Below, one piece after another: positions 49,542-56,806 of a stretch of 64,000 bases of DNA. The notes beneath the pieces are model-generated. The model worked only from the letters and a program-made list of their open reading frames with translations, had not been told where the DNA came from and made no database searches. The first letter of the stretch is position 1, and each line of letters starts with the position of its first letter. The stretch is from CAIMUX01 sp964473865 (lineage in GTDB: Bacteria > Eisenbacteria > RBG-16-71-46 > CAIMUX01): positions 65,321 through 129,320 of the forward strand of contig CAYYQN010000008.1 of assembly GCA_964473865.1 (NCBI GenBank), read 5' to 3'. The position numbers were made by a program, and so were the translations under genes.

Positions 49542-50333
49542 GTGTGCCGGATGATCGCGGCGGTGGGTCGGTTCGAACCGGCCGCGCTGCGCCGGGCACT
49601 GAGACAGATGGCGGCAAACGAAAACCCCGCCCACCATCACGAGTATCGCGCGCGCGGGGAGTCGCATCGCCACACCGACGGCTGGGGCATGGCCTGGGTG
49701 GAAGCCGGCCGCCTGCGCACGCTCCGGAGCACCATCTCCGTGCTGCTGGACGGCCGGGCGGAGCACATCGACACCCTGCAAACGGAGCTCCTTCTGCTGC
49801 ACGCGCGGAGGGCCACCCGGCCGGGCAGCATCCGGACACGGAACACCCACCCCTTTCCCGCCGCCCTGCTCGGGCGCGACTGGGCGTTCTGTCACAACGG
49901 GTCCGTGGAGGATCTGGACGGTCTGCGGTCGGTAGAGGGGCTCGCGCCGGCCGGGGGAACCGACTCTGAACGGCTCTTCCATCACTTCCTGGCCGAGTTG
50001 TCCGCCCGGAGCGAGGCGGCATCCGGCTCGGAGCTGCCGGGTCCCACCGACTGGGCCGCGCCCGAAGCCGCGCTGGCCGCGACGATCGCGGTGCCGCGGG
50101 ACTTCACGGCCCTGCACTGCCTGGTCGCATCCACCGACCGGCTTCTGGCGGCGACCCGGCGCCACCCCACCCGTAGCCGCCCGGAGTACCATGCGCTCTG
50201 GCTCGGCGACGGTCCCGGGGTCCGGGCCGTGGCCTCCGAGCCGGTAAACGGCCTGAACTGCTCCTGGACCAGACTCCCGGAACCGGGGGTCATCACACTT
50301 CCACTCGCTCGAGAGCAAGGAGATCGATCATGA
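49542..50333 (+). CDS. Class II glutamine amidotransferase (EgtC/YafJ-like)
   Basis: 263 residues. The start is set at GTG 49542 because this places the nucleophile Cys at position 2 (MCRMIAAVG), required in Ntn amidotransferases; a GGGGGA site stands nine bases upstream. Other motifs: HTDGWGMAWVEAG, LLLHARRATRPGSIRTRNTH with HPF, and FCHNGSVEDLDGL (NG). It lacks a synthetase domain, so it either releases ammonia to an unknown partner or hydrolyses a gamma-glutamyl bond. Family members include EgtC of ergothioneine synthesis, but no other egt genes are here. The stop overlaps the next ATG (ATGA). Confidence 0.88.
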   Translation: MCRMIAAVGRFEPAALRRALRQMAANENPAHHHEYRARGESHRHTDGWGMAWVEAGRLRTLRSTISVLLDGRAEHIDTLQTELLLLHARRATRPGSIRTRNTHPFPAALLGRDWAFCHNGSVEDLDGLRSVEGLAPAGGTDSERLFHHFLAELSARSEAASGSELPGPTDWAAPEAALAATIAVPRDFTALHCLVASTDRLLAATRRHPTRSRPEYHALWLGDGPGVRAVASEPVNGLNCSWTRLPEPGVITLPLAREQGDRS

Positions 50334-50584
50334 AAGGCAGAACGTTGGGCATCCTGCTGCTGCTCGTCGGCAGCATCGTACTCGGCGTGATCGCGGGCCA
50401 GTACAACTGGGTGATGTTCAAGAAGGCAATCCCTCCGACCATGGTGAGCGAGCTGAACCGGGTCACGATCTGGGGCGGGTCCTTCGGTTACGGGCTGCTC
50501 ACCGGAATCGTCTTCTTCCTCTGGGGTCTGATTGTCGCTCTGGTGTCTCCCGCGTTTCGTCCTCGGCCGAAGAAGCAGCAATAG
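50330..50584 (+). CDS. Small two-span membrane protein, unknown
   Basis: 84 residues with two membrane helices, LGILLLLVGSIVLGVIAG and YGLLTGIVFFLWGLIVALVS, joined by a loop of about 25 residues and followed by a basic tail (RPRPKKQQ). The overall plan recalls LapA-like proteins, but no motif is decisive. AAGGAG precedes the ATG, which overlaps the stop of the amidotransferase gene. It is probably translationally coupled to it. Confidence 0.7.
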   Translation: MKGRTLGILLLLVGSIVLGVIAGQYNWVMFKKAIPPTMVSELNRVTIWGGSFGYGLLTGIVFFLWGLIVALVSPAFRPRPKKQQ

Positions 50585-50642
50585 CTCTCGGTGATCGAGG
50601 CGCCCGCGTCTCCGGGCCTCGATTCCCGCGCCGGCGAAAGAG

Positions 50643-50648
50643 TATGAT
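50643..50648 (+). promoter_or_regulatory. -10 element TATGAT before the large secreted protein
   Basis: TATGAT 22 bases upstream of ATG 50670. Transcription would start around 50655, giving a leader of about 15 bases that just includes GGAG (50661-50664). No clear -35. Confidence 0.4.
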
Positions 50649-50669
50649 CCCGTTTGGGGTGGAGACAGG

Positions 50670-53051
50670 ATGTGCCCCATGTGGGATCGAATCCGAACTG
50701 CAGCCCTCGTCCCGACGCGGCCGGCAATCCGGCCCGCCGCGCTCCATGCGATCCGGTCGATCGTCCGTCTGGCCGCCCGCCGTCCGGCGCTTCTCGCCGC
50801 CACTCTCGCGGTGGCGGCAGCCGCACTGCCGGCCCGCGCCTCGCTCGAGCTGCGCCGCAGTGTGCAGGCAGAGATCCGCCGCATTCAAACCGCGAACGAC
50901 CCTGCGACGCTACGCCTCCGCCTCCCGCTGACGCAGGTCGATCCGAACGACCTCCAATTCCTGCAACAGGCCCTGCAGGACCGGCTCCCCGATCACGGTT
51001 TCCCGCACCCGCGGATCCTGGTCGAGATCGCCAGGACGCGGGCCTATGGCCGCAACCCCGACGGGGCGATGCGGGACGTGGACCGCGCCCTCGCGTTGCT
51101 GGAGGCGGAGGAGAGCCTCTGGGCGGCGGATCCCCAACTCGGCGATGACGCCTACAGCCTGTGGGGCACGCTCGAGCTGATGGCAGCGGTGAAGGATCAG
51201 AGCCCGCCGCAGGCCCAGAAGGTCGCCGACCGAATCTCCGGGTATCTGGTGCGCGAGGTCCGGCGTCTGGCGCCGGCCGAGATCCCCGACCGGCGGTTCA
51301 TGGATCTCTCGGGGGAGGATGCCTGGAAGGTCCTGAAAGGCTTCCTGAACCTCCACCAAGGCAGTGGGGCGGAGGTCGAGCTGACCCTGGCCCGCGCTTT
51401 CTACCAGGCGCACCTGCAGGGGGAGACCCGCCTGGTGCGTCTGGCCAGCAACTGCGCCGCCGCCGTTGTCGCCTCTCCCCCGAAGGACTACCGGGCCTAC
51501 CTCCTCTACGGCCTCTTCGAGATGGGCCTGCCGCTTCGCGAGGATCACGAGCTGGGGATCGAGTCCCTGCGCGCCGGAACAGCACTCATCCCCGATTCGC
51601 TCTCCTGGAAGAGGTTCTTCGCGTCGCCGGACAGTTTCTTCGCCGCCAAAGGCCTCGAGGGTCCGCGGCCGGTGTCGCGGGAGGAGATCGCCCGCTATCG
51701 CTGTCACCTGATCATGGCGGACTTGTGGATGGGCGATCCGTACCTCGACCTCAGAGGCTGGGACACCCTGCCCGGAATCGACATCGTGTTGAAGGGAAGC
51801 CCGATCTCCGTGGAAACCGAGCTGGCGCGCTCGGAAGCCGATGTCGACACCGCCGCGTCTCTGCCGATGAAGGATTCGCCGTTCCGGAACGACGCCAACG
51901 GGCGGTTCGCCCGCATGCCGATCGGCGCCTATGACTGGAAGCCCACGACCACGACCTACGTCTTCCTGAACCCGAACGGAGGAACGACCCGCTCGTCCTA
52001 CGAGACCTTCGGACGACGCGCCGGGGCCGGCCGCCGGCACAGCCGAGGCGAGCGTGGTCGTCAGATGGAGGAGCTCACCTGGGAGACCGAACAGGCCGCC
52101 AAGGACCGGGCGGTCACGGCGTACCAGAAGCCGGAGAAGCCGCTGCCGTTGGTCTTCGTGCGCGAAGCGACCTTTCTGAACCCCTATCCACAACCGCTGG
52201 AGAGCCCGGTCCGCGCCGCCTTCACGGTGGGAATCGTCCCGCCGCCGGAGGACCCGGACTGGGACCGCGACCGGAAACTGCGCGTGCAGCTGTTCGAGGG
52301 CGAGAATCCGGTGCCTTGGGTGACTCCTCTGGAAACGGAGTTCCGGTACGTGCGGAAGCAGCAGCTTCCCAACGGAACCTCGATCTATCTGGAGGAGGTG
52401 ATCACCAAGCGACTCCAACCCGGAACGTATCGCCTCGGCATCGAGATGAACACCGCGGATCCAAACGAGGAGCTCTCGTTCGAACAGGAGAGTGTGGTGG
52501 TCGACGACTATGATCGGCCGGACCTCCTGATCAGCGACTTCAGGGTCCGGACGCGCGGGGCCCAGGGGGAGTGGCTGCCGAGCGCCCTGGATCGCGTCTG
52601 CGGCTCCCACTTTTCCTTCGACGTCGAAGTCTACCATCTACGCCGCGGGGCTGACGGGCACCCCCGATACGAGACGACGTACGCGATCTTCCGGCGCGCC
52701 GATTTCGACGAGAAGGTCCTGCCGGAGTTGCAGCGCCGCCGCGCCGCGGGGCAGCCGGCCGGGCTCGACGCCTTTTCGGCGCTGGCCCTGGAGCCGGTCG
52801 CGCCGATCCCGCCGAATGAGCGCACCTCGGTCGCCGGCGTGGGCGGGTTCGAATACAAGGGGCCGCGCGATCCGGGAATGCAGGTGCTCAGCGTGGACCT
52901 GAACGTCGCCTGGCTCGAGATCGGCAGCTACATCGTGGTCCTGGAGGTGCGCGACATCGCGCGGGTTCCGATGATTCGCGCGTTTCGCGCCGTGCCGTTC
53001 CGCCGGACCGCACCGGAAGACCTTCTTCGTCCGGACGTCGCGGCAGAGTGA
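50670..53051 (+). CDS. Large secreted protein of unknown function
   Basis: 793 residues. Signal peptide about 1-57 (LLAATLAVAAAALPARASLE), preceded by a long basic N-region. Residues about 60-330 are helical and TPR-like (ILVEIARTRAYGRNPDGAMR, AYLLYGLFEMGLPLREDHEL). Residues about 470-790 are beta-rich (FRYVRKQQLPNGTSIYLEEV, VLSVDLNVAWLEIGSYIVVL). The plan (helical N-half, beta C-half) resembles GWxTD-domain proteins common in FCB phyla, but no GWxTD motif was found, so no family is assigned. GGAG is five bases before the ATG. No Cys lipobox. Probably periplasmic. Confidence 0.75.
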   Translation: MCPMWDRIRTAALVPTRPAIRPAALHAIRSIVRLAARRPALLAATLAVAAAALPARASLELRRSVQAEIRRIQTANDPATLRLRLPLTQVDPNDLQFLQQALQDRLPDHGFPHPRILVEIARTRAYGRNPDGAMRDVDRALALLEAEESLWAADPQLGDDAYSLWGTLELMAAVKDQSPPQAQKVADRISGYLVREVRRLAPAEIPDRRFMDLSGEDAWKVLKGFLNLHQGSGAEVELTLARAFYQAHLQGETRLVRLASNCAAAVVASPPKDYRAYLLYGLFEMGLPLREDHELGIESLRAGTALIPDSLSWKRFFASPDSFFAAKGLEGPRPVSREEIARYRCHLIMADLWMGDPYLDLRGWDTLPGIDIVLKGSPISVETELARSEADVDTAASLPMKDSPFRNDANGRFARMPIGAYDWKPTTTTYVFLNPNGGTTRSSYETFGRRAGAGRRHSRGERGRQMEELTWETEQAAKDRAVTAYQKPEKPLPLVFVREATFLNPYPQPLESPVRAAFTVGIVPPPEDPDWDRDRKLRVQLFEGENPVPWVTPLETEFRYVRKQQLPNGTSIYLEEVITKRLQPGTYRLGIEMNTADPNEELSFEQESVVVDDYDRPDLLISDFRVRTRGAQGEWLPSALDRVCGSHFSFDVEVYHLRRGADGHPRYETTYAIFRRADFDEKVLPELQRRRAAGQPAGLDAFSALALEPVAPIPPNERTSVAGVGGFEYKGPRDPGMQVLSVDLNVAWLEIGSYIVVLEVRDIARVPMIRAFRAVPFRRTAPEDLLRPDVAAE

Positions 53052-53077
53052 CAGAGCGGCCCGCCCGCTGATAGAAT
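53048..53077 (+). promoter_or_regulatory. Promoter of the cbb3 oxidase operon
   Basis: GTGACA (53048-53053), an 18-base spacer, TAGAAT (53072-53077) preceded by TGA (extended -10). Five of six positions match in both boxes, the best promoter in the window. It overlaps the upstream gene's stop and leaves a leader of about 160 bases before ATG 53242. No FNR-like TTGAT-N4-ATCAA palindrome was found nearby. Confidence 0.6.
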
Positions 53078-53241
53078 TCCGGGTTCGCCGGTCCCGGGAA
53101 CCGTTTCCGCGCGCTTCGGCCCGGGTGCCGTGCGGAGCCGGTCTGCCGTCCGGTCGCCGGAGGACTCGACGGAGCGGCTCCGGCCACCTGAGCCTCGAAG
53201 CTGCGTCCGAGCCGCGGCGCCGATCACCAGAGGAGCGACGA

Positions 53242-54015
53242 ATGCCCGATTGCTGCGCACACGCCGCGGGAGTGCCTCCAACACAACTGGCGTTGCTCGC
53301 GGGCACCGGTCTGGCCATGGGGCTCGGTCACTGCCTGGGCATGTGCGGTCCGATCGTGGGCGCATTCTCGGTGCGGCAACGCGCCCGCGGTGCCTCCTCG
53401 GGCCGGCTGGCGTTCGCGCTGCTTCTCTATCACGCCGGCCGGATTGCCGCCTACGCGGCCATCGGCCTCGCCTTCGGCCTTCTCGGAAGCGCGGTGGCGG
53501 GGCAGGACCGTCCGTTCCAAGGGTGGCTGTCGATCCTCGCCGGAGTCCTGATGCTTCTGCTCGGTCTCGGCCTCTTCGGGCTCCTCCCCACCCAGCGGTG
53601 GGTGGAATCCGGCGCGACGGCAAACGGCAGCGCCGGTGCGGGCGGTCCCGGAGCCTGGGTCAGCCGGGCCATCTCGACGCTGCTGAACGCCCGCGGCCCG
53701 GGACGGCAACTCGCGCTGGGGTTCGCAAACGGGTTTCTCCCCTGCGGCCCGGTGGCCGCGGTCGGCTTGAGCGCTGCGGCCGCCGGCTCTCCCGGGCACG
53801 GCGCCCTGGCCATGCTGGCCTTCGGCCTGGGCACGATACCCGCCCTCTTCGTGCTCGGCCTGGGGACCGGTTCGCTCCCGGCCTCCACCCGGACGAGGCT
53901 CTTCCGGCTCGGCGCGGGGCTGGTGCTCGTGATCGGCGGGCAACTCTGCCTGCGCGGATTGCACAATCTCGGTCTCGTGGGCGGCTTCGCAATCGGTCCG
54001 GTGGTCCTCTGGTAA
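53242..54015 (+). CDS. SafE/UreH-like transmembrane protein of the cbb3 cluster
   Basis: 257 residues with six membrane helices in two halves. The first half has the marker GHCLGMCGPIVGAFS; the second has LALGFANGFLPCGPVAAVGL. Cys pairs of this type suggest metal or thiol handling. Proteins of this family (sulfite exporter TauE/SafE or DsbD_2-like annotation) regularly sit beside ccoI and ccoS and are thought to help copper supply, not sulfite export. The N-terminus also has CC (MPDCCAH). GAGGAG precedes the ATG. The stop TAA overlaps the ccoI ATG (TAATG). Confidence 0.85.
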   Translation: MPDCCAHAAGVPPTQLALLAGTGLAMGLGHCLGMCGPIVGAFSVRQRARGASSGRLAFALLLYHAGRIAAYAAIGLAFGLLGSAVAGQDRPFQGWLSILAGVLMLLLGLGLFGLLPTQRWVESGATANGSAGAGGPGAWVSRAISTLLNARGPGRQLALGFANGFLPCGPVAAVGLSAAAAGSPGHGALAMLAFGLGTIPALFVLGLGTGSLPASTRTRLFRLGAGLVLVIGGQLCLRGLHNLGLVGGFAIGPVVLW

Positions 54016-56621
54016 TGGCCGCCCCGGCCGCCCTGGAGTGCATCCACTGCGGGCTGCCCGTTCCCCCCGCGCGACGCGACCGCGGAGATCCGTTCTGCTG
54101 CGAAGGGTGCCGCCGCGTCTACGCGCTGATCCGGGACGCGGGGCTCACGCAATACTACGAAATCGGAACCGAGCGCTCCACGCCTCCGGCCACGTTGCGC
54201 CGCGACTCGTTTGCGTGGCTGGACCGCCTTCTCGCATCCGATGCACGGGGAGCGGCGGTGATGAGCCCGGCACCGGGGGCGCGCGACGCCACCGGCATGC
54301 GCGGCCCGCAGGACACGCCGCCCGGCCGGCGGCCCGCGGCCCGCGCCGTCGACTCTCCCAGCCATCCCGCCCCGCCCGACATGATCCCGATTCCCGATCC
54401 GCACCTTCCCCGCCGTCTCACGCTCGATGTGCAGGGAATCCACTGCGCCGCGTGCGTCTGGCTGCTGCGGGAGCTCTTCTTGCGCCGCGCCGGCGCCTGT
54501 GACCTGCGCGTGAATCCCGCTCTGGGGCAAGCCGAGTTCACCTGGATCCCCGCGCAGTGCGACCTGCGCGACTACCTGGCGGAGGCCGAGCGATACGGCT
54601 ATGCCTTCGGCCCGCGAACCAAGGAGACCGGGTATCGTTCCCGCGGGCTCCTGGTCCGGCTGGGGATCTCCGCGGCGGCGGCCATGAACGTGATGATCTT
54701 CAGCTTCTGCTTCTACGCCGGGCTGGGGCCCGCGGAGGGGAGGCTCTACACCTTCTTCGGGCAGCTCAATCTGGGGCTCACGCTGGTGTCGGTGCTGGTG
54801 GGAGGATGGGTCTTCTTCCGTTCCGCTCTCCGCGGGCTGCGCCGCGGTCTGGTTCACCTCGACCTCCCGATCGCGCTGGGCATCGCGCTGGCGTTCGCGG
54901 GGTCGGTGGTTGCCTACCGGACGGACGGTCCCCGCGCGGCGTACTTCGACACGGTCGCCATCTTCGTGACGCTGATGCTGGTGGGGCGCCTCCTGCAGGA
55001 ACAGGTGCTGGAGCGAAACCGAAACCGCCTCCTCGCCTCGCAGGGCATCGGAGATCTCCACACGCGGCGCGCACGCCACGGCTCGGTGGAGGCGATTCCC
55101 GCGGCGGAGATCCGTCGCGGCGACGAACTCTGGGTGGTTCCGGGCGACCTGGTGCCGGTGGCGGCGGTCCTCCTGTCGCGTCCCGGCGAGATCTCGCTTG
55201 ACTGGATCACGGGAGAGTCACGCGGGCAGACGGTGGTTCCGGGAGACACCATCCCGGCCGGAGCCAGCAATGCGGGACAGAGCCTGCTTCGCCTTGCCGC
55301 ACGGGAGGATTTCGACGAGTCGGCGTTGCACTCGCTGCTGCGGGGACCGGAGGGGGGTCGCGCGGGCCGTGGCGACGGTCCCGGACAGCGCTGGTGGCAT
55401 CGAGTCGGCACGATCTATGTCCTCGGAGTCCTGCTGCTCGCGGCCGCCGGATTCGCCAGCCGGGCGGGACATGACCTGCGCGACGCGGTCACGGTGACGG
55501 TGTCGATCCTCGTGGTGACCTGTCCCTGCGCCCTCGGCCTCGCCACTCCCCTGGCGCACGAGCTGGTGCACACGGCGCTGCGCCGCCGCGGGGTCTTCCT
55601 CCGCGAAGGGAGTTTCCTCGAGCGCGCGCCGGCGATCCGGCGCATCGTCTTCGACAAGACCGGCACCGTGACCCTGGCCCGAATGACCCTCTCGCCGCAC
55701 TCGCGCGCGGCGCTGGAAGCACTGGACGCCGGCGCCCGGGAGGTCTTGCGCGGGATGGTCATGCGCAGCAACCATCCGGCGAGCCGCGCTCTCGTCGAAG
55801 CGCTGGCCGCGGCGGATGCCGCGGAAACCCTCGCGTACGAAGACGACGAAGTCCGCGAGCTCCCCGGCCGCGGATTGGAGTGGCGCCGGGGTGGCCGCGT
55901 CTATCGGCTCGGGCAGCCCGCGTTCGCGCGGATGGAGGAGGCGGAGGGCGGCGCCGGCACCGCGCCCGACGGCGGCGTCGCCCGCGGCCCGGATCCGGGC
56001 CGCGCGGCGTCGCCAGCCGACGGAACCTGCTTCACGGTGGACGGCCGCCTGCTCGCCGACTTCTCATTCCAGGAGGAAATCCGCCACGACGCGGTCGCAG
56101 AGATCCACCGTCTCGAAGCGTGCGGAATCGAGGTCTGCCTCTTGAGCGGCGATACCCCCGAGCGGACCCACGCCGTCGCCACCGCTCTTGGACTCGCGGA
56201 GGGCCGGTACGAGGGCGGGCTCAACCCGGCGGCCAAGGCGTCCCGGATCCGGGAGCTGGACCGCCACGACACCATGATGGTCGGCGACGGGCTGAACGAC
56301 GCCCCGAGCTTTGACGCCGCGTTCTGCACGGCGACTCCGGCCGTCGACCGACCCGCGCTCCCGGCTCGAGCGGACCTCTACTACCTGGGCGAGGGGGTCG
56401 GCGCGGTGCGACGATCGATCTCGGCCGCCCGGAAACTGCGACGCGTTGTCCGTTCCAACCTGGCATTCGCCTTGGTCTATAATGGGGCCGCTCTCGGCCT
56501 GTGCTTCGCCGGTCTGGTGTCGCCGCTCCTGGCGGCGTTTCTCATGCCGCTGAGTTCGCTGAGCGTCGTGGGGCACACCGCCTACCGTCTGTCCGCAAGG
56601 AGTCCGGAATGGATGTCCTGA
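54015..56621 (+). CDS. ccoI: Copper-translocating P-type ATPase CcoI/FixI
   Basis: 868 residues. Exports Cu(I) across the inner membrane for cbb3 assembly. N-terminal zinc-ribbon-like domain (ECIHCGLPVP, PFCCEGC), then a disordered Pro/Ala linker and an HMA domain with CAAC. Eight membrane helices are expected; the ion site is CPC (VVTCPCALGLATP). Catalytic motifs: TGES, DKTGTVT (phospho-Asp), the HP motif in SNHPASRAL, and GDGLNDAP. A low-complexity insert (about 645-675) sits in the ATP-binding region. Start ATG 54015 overlaps the previous stop by one base. The ccoS start lies 13 bases inside its end. Confidence 0.95.
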   Translation: MAAPAALECIHCGLPVPPARRDRGDPFCCEGCRRVYALIRDAGLTQYYEIGTERSTPPATLRRDSFAWLDRLLASDARGAAVMSPAPGARDATGMRGPQDTPPGRRPAARAVDSPSHPAPPDMIPIPDPHLPRRLTLDVQGIHCAACVWLLRELFLRRAGACDLRVNPALGQAEFTWIPAQCDLRDYLAEAERYGYAFGPRTKETGYRSRGLLVRLGISAAAAMNVMIFSFCFYAGLGPAEGRLYTFFGQLNLGLTLVSVLVGGWVFFRSALRGLRRGLVHLDLPIALGIALAFAGSVVAYRTDGPRAAYFDTVAIFVTLMLVGRLLQEQVLERNRNRLLASQGIGDLHTRRARHGSVEAIPAAEIRRGDELWVVPGDLVPVAAVLLSRPGEISLDWITGESRGQTVVPGDTIPAGASNAGQSLLRLAAREDFDESALHSLLRGPEGGRAGRGDGPGQRWWHRVGTIYVLGVLLLAAAGFASRAGHDLRDAVTVTVSILVVTCPCALGLATPLAHELVHTALRRRGVFLREGSFLERAPAIRRIVFDKTGTVTLARMTLSPHSRAALEALDAGAREVLRGMVMRSNHPASRALVEALAAADAAETLAYEDDEVRELPGRGLEWRRGGRVYRLGQPAFARMEEAEGGAGTAPDGGVARGPDPGRAASPADGTCFTVDGRLLADFSFQEEIRHDAVAEIHRLEACGIEVCLLSGDTPERTHAVATALGLAEGRYEGGLNPAAKASRIRELDRHDTMMVGDGLNDAPSFDAAFCTATPAVDRPALPARADLYYLGEGVGAVRRSISAARKLRRVVRSNLAFALVYNGAALGLCFAGLVSPLLAAFLMPLSSLSVVGHTAYRLSARSPEWMS

Positions 56622-56806
56622 TCATCCTGGTCTTCGTCAGCCTGGTCCTCGTCGCGGGGGCCCTGATCTTTCTCTTCACGCGGATCGGCGGCGGAGACCT
56701 CGACCATGGCGACCGGCTGTCGCTCCTTCCGCTGGAACCGGAGCGAACCGAACCGGCGCCGCCGCGTCCCGGCGACGAGATGAGAGGAGAATCCCGGCCG
56801 TCATGA
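56609..56806 (+). CDS. ccoS: cbb3 oxidase assembly protein CcoS
   Basis: 65 residues. One N-terminal membrane helix (VLIILVFVSLVLVAGALIFL) followed by RIGGGDLDHGD, close to the CcoS pattern, and an acidic/Pro tail. CcoS is needed for cofactor insertion into CcoN. Starts 13 bases inside ccoI; its stop overlaps the ccoNO ATG (ATGA). The identification rests on size, motif and position. Confidence 0.88.
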   Translation: MDVLIILVFVSLVLVAGALIFLFTRIGGGDLDHGDRLSLLPLEPERTEPAPPRPGDEMRGESRPS

